Part shown: positions 1-4,746 of the stretch, one piece after another
Numbering within the stretch: position 1 is the first letter of the stretch
Layout: each line of letters begins with the position of its first letter
Assembly (NCBI GenBank): GCA_001828445.1
Contig: MHYJ01000105.1
Location: forward strand, 10,739 to 17,582
DNA from: Planctomycetes bacterium RBG_16_43_13
Lineage (GTDB): Bacteria > Planctomycetota > MHYJ01
Length of the DNA stretch: 6,844 nt
Direction: 5' to 3'
Translations under genes and position numbers: made by a program
The notes under the pieces: model-generated
The model's input: only the letters and a program-made list of their open reading frames with translations
What the model was told of the DNA's origin: nothing
Database searches by the model: none

Positions 1-699
1 AATGAATATGGCAGTTTCACTGTGTATCTAAGTAAATCATCTAACAACAAACTCTTATACATAGACAACGACGGCAAGAGGGTTGAAATACCACTAAAGA
101 CGGAGAAGGTAAAGCTCGATAGGGCCTATCGTCTGGAGCTATTAGTTTATGATGGAACTGTATACACAAAACTGAACGGTACCACAGAGGCAAAATATGA
201 CTTTCTGACCTTTGACAAGCCGTTTAATCAACTAAACAACTATAGTGTGTCCTTTGGTTCTAATGAGCTGCTTTTTATGGCACAAAATATCCGCATTGCG
301 AGAGACATATACTACAAGGCAAAAGAAAATGTATCGGATAATGCGGCTGAGGCGATAACCATACCACCCCACTGCTACATAATGATGGGAGACAACGTAA
401 ACACCAGCCACGACAGCCGCGGTTGGCGTAAACGCACCTTCATTCTAAAAGATGACAGGGAGATAGAATGTGAAGAAGGTGAGGTAGATACGAGCGGTAC
501 TGTCAAAGACCCATCAGGTATAAGCCATGACTACGCAATCAAGAACAATATTCACGGTGTAGCATACTGGTTCGACGAGAAGGCGATAAAAACCCAGATT
601 CGCTCTGAATCCTCACCATTCGTGGAGGAGAAATACATCCTCGGCAAGGCATTCTGGATATGGTGGCCCCCCTCTCGGGCGTTTAGATTGATTAGATAG
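1..699 (+). CDS. lepB: Signal peptidase I, C-terminal part (5' end outside window)
   Basis: This is the 3' part of a type I signal peptidase, the membrane-bound serine/lysine protease that removes signal peptides from exported proteins. The reading frame is open from base 1, so 232 residues are visible and the true start lies upstream. A GTG at 22 in the same frame is not a credible start. The family signature GDNxxxSxDSR is present as GDNVNTSHDSR (visible residues 130-140). The terminal box GKAFWIWWP (215-223) matches the usual GKAFFIYWP-type end of LepB. The catalytic serine and lysine should lie upstream and cannot be checked. Two things are unusual. Roughly residues 25-105 read like an inserted beta-sandwich (LRLEL-type strands, a NGT turn, a VSFGSNELLF strand, then RDIYY). 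In addition, 74 residues separate the signature from the final box, where compact LepB proteins have about ten. Such enlarged LepB proteins are, to my knowledge, typical of Planctomycetota. The identity is secure; the domain reading of the insertion is inference. Confidence 0.93.
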   Translation, partial: NEYGSFTVYLSKSSNNKLLYIDNDGKRVEIPLKTEKVKLDRAYRLELLVYDGTVYTKLNGTTEAKYDFLTFDKPFNQLNNYSVSFGSNELLFMAQNIRIARDIYYKAKENVSDNAAEAITIPPHCYIMMGDNVNTSHDSRGWRKRTFILKDDREIECEEGEVDTSGTVKDPSGISHDYAIKNNIHGVAYWFDEKAIKTQIRSESSPFVEEKYILGKAFWIWWPPSRAFRLIR

Positions 700-711
700 C
701 TCACCTTTTCT

Positions 712-740
712 TTGCTTTATTAACTAATTTGTAATATAAT
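712..740 (+). promoter_or_regulatory. Sigma-70-like promoter for the HEAT/GATase-like gene
   Basis: A perfect TATAAT (735-740) lies 17 bases downstream of TTGCTT (712-717, three of six consensus bases). It sits in the 66-bp gap after the signal peptidase stop. Transcription would start near 747, leaving a leader of about 20 bases before the ATG at 766. The leader shows no Shine-Dalgarno sequence. The good -10 box and the consensus spacing support the call, but the -35 is weak and there is no experimental support. Confidence 0.5.
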
Positions 741-765
741 ACATCTATACTACGAATTACCTAAT

Positions 766-2274
766 ATGAGTAATAGAGTTTTACTCCCCACATTTATAAT
801 CTGTGTGCTTTTTAGCACCGGAAACATAGTCGCCTATGATGATTTCAATAATGCAACCTCAGACCTGCGGAAGGCAATCTCATCAGAAGATACTGCAAAG
901 GCAACTGAGGCGGCGAAGAAAATCTCCAGCGACAATAGCGAACGAGCCGCTAAGGCACTCATAGACAACCTCTCCACAAAAAGTCAGAGTATGTATTGGA
1001 TACTCATAGCGGGCTTGAGCAACATTACAGATACGAAGGGAGTGGAATATATAAAGAACTCTATCCTCGGTAACCGCCCCGCCGAGCAGAAGAAAGACAT
1101 ACTTTTTTCCCTCCAACGCAATACCTCGCCCGCAGCGGACACCGCCATCATAGAAATACTCTCAAAAGGCACACCTGAATTACAGGTTACTGCAATAGAC
1201 GAGCTTACAAAACGTCAAAAGAAAGAGGCAATACAACCGCTTATAGATCTGCTTAAAAAAGAAGAGGCAAATCAGTCAGAGCTTAAAAGGCAAGTAGAGA
1301 GAGCTCTAAGAATTCTTACGCAGGTAGATTTTAATGGTTCATCTGGCTGGCAGGATTGGTGGAATAAAAATAAAGACGTATTTGAAATTGGCAAGACACC
1401 TAATACACCCGAGTCACCAACAGGCGGAACCGTTGCAGAGGTTATAAAGCTAAACAGGCACTCTGACTACGAAAATCTAAAAAAAGGCAGGGCAGAAGAC
1501 ATAGTCGTAGTAGAGGGAATTTTCGATAGAATACAGGAAATCCTCACAAAGCTTGAAATCCCCCATACCTTAATAAAGCAGGGTGACCTTGTAAAATATG
1601 ATTTATCTAAGTGTATGGTGCTTGCAATAAACTGTACAGGTGAAGTAAAAAAAGCAGATGGCACTCCTGGTGAATTCACAAACTATGGAGCCGATACAAT
1701 AGCAAAGATTCGAAATTTTGTTGCAAGAGGTGGATATCTCTTTACAGAGGATTGGAATCTAAAACATATCCTTGAACCAGCATTCCCCGGCTACCTGAAG
1801 GTCGGCGGTATGACGGGCTCGAAGGCAGAGGACTTTGCAATCTTCCCCGCCAAAGGTATGAATAGCCACCCTCTACTAAAGGATGCCTTCATCAGATATA
1901 AAGAGAGTGGGGAAAGTGGACAAACATCTGCAGAGATAGAAGAGAAACTCGATTACACCTGGCACGTGGACGAGTTGAGCTACCCGATTGACTACGATAA
2001 AAGTAGGGTTACCCTACTTGCAGAGAGCCCTGATTTCGGTAAAAAGTATAAATTCCCAGCTGTTGTAGTTACATTCTTCTACAGCGGAGGGGATAAAGAC
2101 GTCCATACCGGTAGTACCCACTACGATATAGCAAAGGTAAAAGGCGGTAGGGTTCTCCATGTTCTTAGCCACTTTGGAAAGCAGAAGACGAAGGGCGACG
2201 AATATGCCCTCCAGAATATGCTACTCAACTTTATGATTGAGGCGGGGTATAGAAGGACGCTAAAGAAAAATTAG
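766..2274 (+). CDS. Exported HEAT-repeat protein with glutamine-amidotransferase-like domain (DUF4159-like)
   Basis: This is a 502-residue protein of unknown function. Residues 1-23 form a signal peptide with a hydrophobic core (LLPTFIICVLF) and a plausible cleavage after IVA, so the mature protein should be periplasmic or outside the membrane. Residues 30 to about 190 are alpha-helical and resemble HEAT repeats, for example the unit AIQPLIDLLKK. They end in a tryptophan-rich GWQDWWNKNK segment that often closes HEAT arrays in planctomycete proteins. From V226 to the end there is an alternating beta/alpha domain resembling class I glutamine amidotransferase folds, as in DUF4159 and ThuA-like proteins. 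It has a strand VLAINCTGE (Cys290), the segment GGYLFTEDW (322-330), and a late strand-His segment VLHVLSHFG. No complete Cys-His-Glu triad can be assigned, so it may be a non-catalytic binding domain. ATG 766 is chosen because it gives the full signal peptide and lies just after a promoter. Its own promoter suggests it is transcribed independently of lepB. The domain family name is my best recollection and is less certain than the overall architecture. Confidence 0.85.
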   Translation: MSNRVLLPTFIICVLFSTGNIVAYDDFNNATSDLRKAISSEDTAKATEAAKKISSDNSERAAKALIDNLSTKSQSMYWILIAGLSNITDTKGVEYIKNSILGNRPAEQKKDILFSLQRNTSPAADTAIIEILSKGTPELQVTAIDELTKRQKKEAIQPLIDLLKKEEANQSELKRQVERALRILTQVDFNGSSGWQDWWNKNKDVFEIGKTPNTPESPTGGTVAEVIKLNRHSDYENLKKGRAEDIVVVEGIFDRIQEILTKLEIPHTLIKQGDLVKYDLSKCMVLAINCTGEVKKADGTPGEFTNYGADTIAKIRNFVARGGYLFTEDWNLKHILEPAFPGYLKVGGMTGSKAEDFAIFPAKGMNSHPLLKDAFIRYKESGESGQTSAEIEEKLDYTWHVDELSYPIDYDKSRVTLLAESPDFGKKYKFPAVVVTFFYSGGDKDVHTGSTHYDIAKVKGGRVLHVLSHFGKQKTKGDEYALQNMLLNFMIEAGYRRTLKKN

Positions 2275-2288
2275 TAAGCAAGCCAGAC

Positions 2289-2465
2289 CTACAGATATTT
2301 GTTCACCAAAAATATTATCGCACTCACTGCGATGAGCATACCAGTCAGAATAACAAAACTCTTAAGGACGTGTTTCACTATAATAGACGGCTGGTCCTCT
2401 TTTATCGTCTCAAGGACAGAAAGAATCACAAGACAAATCGGCACGTAGAGAAGTATATAGCTCAT
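2289..2465 (-). CDS. Small two-helix membrane protein of unknown function
   Basis: This 58-residue protein has two predicted membrane helices, about residues 3-18 (ILLYVPICLVILSV) and 34-55 (ending IAVSAIIFLVNKYL). They are joined by a short charged loop, ETIKEDQP. I chose the ATG at 2465-2463 over the in-frame TTG at 2471, which overlaps the upstream stop, because an AAAAGG purine run lies six bases before the ATG. This is the clearest Shine-Dalgarno sequence in the window. The gene begins two bases after the stop of the DUF6677-like gene, so the two are very probably translated from one message and may be translationally coupled. I do not recognise a named family. The tight linkage to a membrane protein and to lptB is the only hint of function. 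The gene ends 14 bases from the convergent HEAT/GATase-like gene. Confidence 0.72.
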   Translation of the reverse strand: MSYILLYVPICLVILSVLETIKEDQPSIIVKHVLKSFVILTGMLIAVSAIIFLVNKYL

Positions 2466-2467
2466 AA

Positions 2468-2962
2468 TCAACCTTTTAATAATATTTGTATCACTAAAGT
2501 AGCTATACCAATAACATAGGCATAAGCCGCTAACTCGTAGAGCGATAGAACTATGACTGCATTCAGAAGGCCTGCCACACAGGTATATAAAAGCCCCACA
2601 TCAAAATACTCTACCCTTCCCTCTACAGGGTGTGCCTTTTCCTGACTTAATACATTTCCTAAGAAGAGCGTCGCCCCTGAACCGTAGTTACCAATATAGT
2701 AAAACTGATTATCTCCCCAGCTTACTGTTCTAAACCCTGTGAAATAAAGCCCTGTAAGATATGTAAATACAAGCACCATAAAGAAAAATAGCGCCTTCCA
2801 CTGCTTCCCTAAATACAGATGCCCTGCCCCCGGTATGAGCCAACCGAGTAGCGCCGCCAAGAGCATACTCTTGCCGGAAGATTTTACACCATCACCCTGT
2901 TTATCTGCCTCTTTTTCTTTTACCTCTTGGCTGCTATTTATAGATATGTTCTCACTATCCAT
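2468..2962 (-). CDS. DUF6677/TM2-like integral membrane protein
   Basis: This 164-residue protein has a charged, soluble N-terminus (residues 1-31, rich in Glu, Lys and Asp) followed by about four membrane helices, near 33-52, 55-75, 121-140 and 142-162. The first helix carries the motif GWLIPGAGHLYLGK (40-53), which is the hallmark of TM2-like small membrane proteins: a GxG turn, His-Leu-Tyr, then Gly-Lys. A second conserved-looking segment is DVGLLYTCVAGLLNAVIVL (121-139). Together these resemble DUF6677, which I recall mainly from Planctomycetota; the function is unknown. The gene starts 25 bases after the lptB stop and runs directly into the small membrane protein gene, which supports one operon. 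No Shine-Dalgarno sequence precedes the ATG, but an AT-rich TATATT lies 15 bases upstream. The coding call is strong; the family name is moderately sure. Confidence 0.82.
   Translation of the reverse strand: MDSENISINSSQEVKEKEADKQGDGVKSSGKSMLLAALLGWLIPGAGHLYLGKQWKALFFFMVLVFTYLTGLYFTGFRTVSWGDNQFYYIGNYGSGATLFLGNVLSQEKAHPVEGRVEYFDVGLLYTCVAGLLNAVIVLSLYELAAYAYVIGIATLVIQILLKG
2472..2477 (-). promoter_or_regulatory. Ribosome binding site that decides the start of the small membrane protein
   Basis: On the minus strand AAAAGG is followed by TTGATT and then ATG, a six-base spacing that suits Shine-Dalgarno pairing. It favours the ATG at 2465 over the overlapping TTG at 2471. It lies inside the last codons of the upstream gene, as is common for coupled genes. 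Confidence 0.5.
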
Positions 2963-2987
2963 AATATCTTAATCTATAATATACTTT

Positions 2988-3707
2988 TCACATCCTAAAA
3001 TGCTCACCCAAATATCTCTCCCTAACTAACTTATTCGACAGTATATCATCTCTACTGCCTTCTGCCAAGAGCGTCCCGTCGTCTATTATATACGAGCGGT
3101 CTGTTATAGAGAGCGTTTCCCTCACATTGTGGTCGGTAAGTAGCACCCCTATACCTTTCTCCTTCAACTTCCTGATAAGCGATTGCAAATCACTCACTGC
3201 TATCGGGTCAACACCGGAAAACGGCTCATCTAAAAGTAAGAGAGACGGATTTGTTACCATCGCCCTACATATCTCTAACCGCCTCGTCTCCCCACCAGAG
3301 AGGGTAAATGCCATCTGCTTCGCCAATTTAGAAAGTCCATACTCCTCCAATAGAGCCATCGCCATCTGCTGCATCGCTTTCCTATTCCGCTCTCTCGTCT
3401 CTAATATAGCAAGCAGGTTCTCTTCTACGGTCAGCCGCTGGAAGACAGACGATTCCTGCGGGAGGAATCCCATCCCGAGCCGAGCCCTTCTATATATCGG
3501 CAGTCCTGTTATATCTTTACCAGATAGAGATATCTTACCATTATTAGGTGTAACCAATCCCACCACCATACGAAATGTGGTTGTCTTCCCAGCACCATTT
3601 CTGCCAAGAAGACCCACCACCTCGCCCATCTCAATATGAAGAGAGGCACCGTTTACAACAGTCCTTTTCCCGTATCGCTTTGAGACCGCATCTACATTTA
3701 GCAACAT
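2988..3707 (-). CDS. lptB: LPS export ABC transporter ATP-binding protein LptB
   Basis: This is a complete 239-residue ABC ATPase, the usual LptB length. All nucleotide-binding elements are present: Walker A GRNGAGKT (35-42), Q-loop Gln84 in FLPQE, signature LSGGE (136-140), Walker B LLLLDE (156-161), the D-loop region SGVDP (164-168) and switch His193 in TDHNVRETL. The combination of RARLGMGFLPQESSVF, DPIAV, GIGVLLTDHNVRETL and a YLGEHFRM end distinguishes LptB from other ABC ATPases. In the known pathway LptB dimers on the cytoplasmic side of the inner membrane power LptF/LptG, which extract lipopolysaccharide and pass it to LptC/LptA. The signature reads LSGGETRR instead of the common LSGGERRR, a minor change. 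No other lpt gene is visible, and the neighbouring rpoN/hpf arrangement of proteobacteria is absent. lptB instead leads an operon with two small membrane proteins. The ATG at 3707 gives the standard N-terminus but has no Shine-Dalgarno sequence. Confidence 0.96.
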   Translation of the reverse strand: MLLNVDAVSKRYGKRTVVNGASLHIEMGEVVGLLGRNGAGKTTTFRMVVGLVTPNNGKISLSGKDITGLPIYRRARLGMGFLPQESSVFQRLTVEENLLAILETRERNRKAMQQMAMALLEEYGLSKLAKQMAFTLSGGETRRLEICRAMVTNPSLLLLDEPFSGVDPIAVSDLQSLIRKLKEKGIGVLLTDHNVRETLSITDRSYIIDDGTLLAEGSRDDILSNKLVRERYLGEHFRM

Positions 3708-3754
3708 AGGGTGAGATGATAGCAGAATGAAACTATCTCTGCAAGAATTATGCC

Positions 3755-3784
3755 TTGATGTTATTAAACAAGTTTAGCTATAAT
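3755..3784 (+). promoter_or_regulatory. Sigma-70-like promoter for the TPR gene
   Basis: TTGATG (3755-3760, four of six consensus bases) and a perfect TATAAT (3779-3784) are separated by 18 bases in the 133-bp gap between the divergent lptB and TPR genes. Transcription would start near 3791 and give a leader of about 50 bases. A purine run AAGGTG (3806-3811) lies 29 bases before the ATG, too far to act as an ordinary ribosome binding site. A second TATAAT directly abuts the start codon (3835-3840). It would place initiation inside the gene, so I prefer the upstream box. Confidence 0.5.
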
Positions 3785-3840
3785 CCACATTATTAAACTT
3801 TTAGCAAGGTGTTTCTATATATTTTAGCGTCTAATATAAT

Positions 3841-4713
3841 ATGAAGAGTGTAACTTTATCGCTGGCTACTGTAGTAATCATATTTTCACTAACCAATTAT
3901 ACCTATCTCTATTGTCTACAGGAAGGTATACACAGCTCAGTAGAATACTACAATCGTGGCGTGGAGAAGTATCGCCTCTGCGACTATAAGGGCGCTATCA
4001 CCGACTTCGACAGTGCGATAAAGATAAATCCAACATTTATAGAGGCATATCGAGACAGGGGATTAGCAAAGTGGATGGCTGGCAACCCCAAAGGCGCCAT
4101 TGCTGACTATAGTAAGATTTTAGAAATCAGTCCGAAGTCCATAGAGGCATACGGCTATCGTGGTATGATAAAATATATGTCCGCTGACTATAAGGGCGCT
4201 ATCACCGACTACAATAAGGTATTAGAACTAAACCCAAAACATCCCGTAATATACAACAATCGCGGTTTGGCAAAGAGCAAACTCGGCGACCAGAAAGGCG
4301 CCATCGCTGACTTCGATACAGCAATAAAAATAGACCCTAAATATGCTGAGGCGTATGCCAATCGAGGTCTTGCCAGAGCCAAACTCGGCGAATATGAAGA
4401 GGCAATAGCTGACTATGACAAAGCAATAAGGATAAACCCAAAACTTGTAGAGGCATACTGCAACCGTGCGGCGGCGAAGGACTCCATCGGCGACCAGAAT
4501 GGTGCTATTGCCGACGCCGATAAGGCAATAGAACTAAACCCTAACTACGCGGACGCTTACTACAATCGAGCAAGCGCAAAATACAATCTCGGCGACTATG
4601 CAGGAGCGTTAGCCGACTTCGAGACGGTGATAAAATTAGACCCGCCTCGCAAGACGTCACTCCAACAACTTATCGACTCGGCACGAGCAAAGGCAGAGAA
4701 AAATGCGGAGTAA
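3841..4713 (+). CDS. Exported protein of seven tandem TPR units
   Basis: This 290-residue protein begins with a hydrophobic export signal or membrane anchor (residues 4-17, core LSLATVVIIFSL). Cys25 follows YLY and does not fit a lipobox, so a lipoprotein is unlikely. Residues 36-273 are exactly seven contiguous 34-residue tetratricopeptide repeats with no linkers, each close to the pattern YxNRGxAKxxLGDYxGAIADYDKAIxLNPK. A 17-residue helix-like tail ends the protein. TPR arrays form superhelical scaffolds for protein-protein contacts. No catalytic domain is present, so the protein is probably an extracytoplasmic adaptor whose partner cannot be told from the sequence. The ATG at 3841 is the only sensible start: an in-frame stop lies three codons upstream and the ATG gives the full signal sequence. 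There is no Shine-Dalgarno sequence. It is transcribed divergently from lptB and convergently with recG. Confidence 0.9.
   Translation: MKSVTLSLATVVIIFSLTNYTYLYCLQEGIHSSVEYYNRGVEKYRLCDYKGAITDFDSAIKINPTFIEAYRDRGLAKWMAGNPKGAIADYSKILEISPKSIEAYGYRGMIKYMSADYKGAITDYNKVLELNPKHPVIYNNRGLAKSKLGDQKGAIADFDTAIKIDPKYAEAYANRGLARAKLGEYEEAIADYDKAIRINPKLVEAYCNRAAAKDSIGDQNGAIADADKAIELNPNYADAYYNRASAKYNLGDYAGALADFETVIKLDPPRKTSLQQLIDSARAKAEKNAE
3946..4659 (+). repeat. Seven 102-bp direct repeats encoding TPR units
   Basis: The TPR coding region consists of seven in-phase 102-bp units (714 bp). Most have diverged at the DNA level. However, a 25-bp stretch in unit 1 (3982-4006) is identical in unit 3 (4186-4210), and an 11-bp stretch in unit 2 (4090-4100) recurs in unit 4 (4294-4304). 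Both pairs are offset by 204 bp, that is, two units. Confidence 0.85.
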
Positions 4714-4746
4714 AAAACTTTAACGCGCACCTCCCCACTCTAAATT

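Noticed and set aside
22..24. GTG as the start of the first gene
   Set aside because: The frame is open to the left edge and the protein lacks the LepB membrane anchor and catalytic residues, so the gene begins before the window.
883..1679. Minus-strand open frames of 62-77 residues opposite the HEAT/GATase-like gene
   Set aside because: They are shadows of a gene with a signal peptide and clear domains, and none has supporting start signals or recognisable motifs.
3127..3639. A 170-residue open frame on the plus strand opposite lptB
   Set aside because: It is the antisense shadow of a clearly conserved ABC ATPase, has a composition rich in Ser, Pro and Arg, and shows no recognisable domain or ribosome binding site.
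3913..3915. Cys25 of the TPR protein as a lipoprotein attachment site
   Set aside because: The preceding residues YLY do not fit the lipobox, which needs small residues at -1 and -3, so an ordinary signal peptide or anchor is more likely.
3946..4659. The 102-bp periodic repeats as a CRISPR-like or other non-coding array
   Set aside because: The period equals one 34-residue TPR unit, the units are contiguous without spacers and the reading frame is maintained throughout.
4695..4735. GGAG and CTCC around the end of the TPR gene as a terminator stem
   Set aside because: The stem would be only four base pairs with a loop of more than 20 bases and no following T-run.
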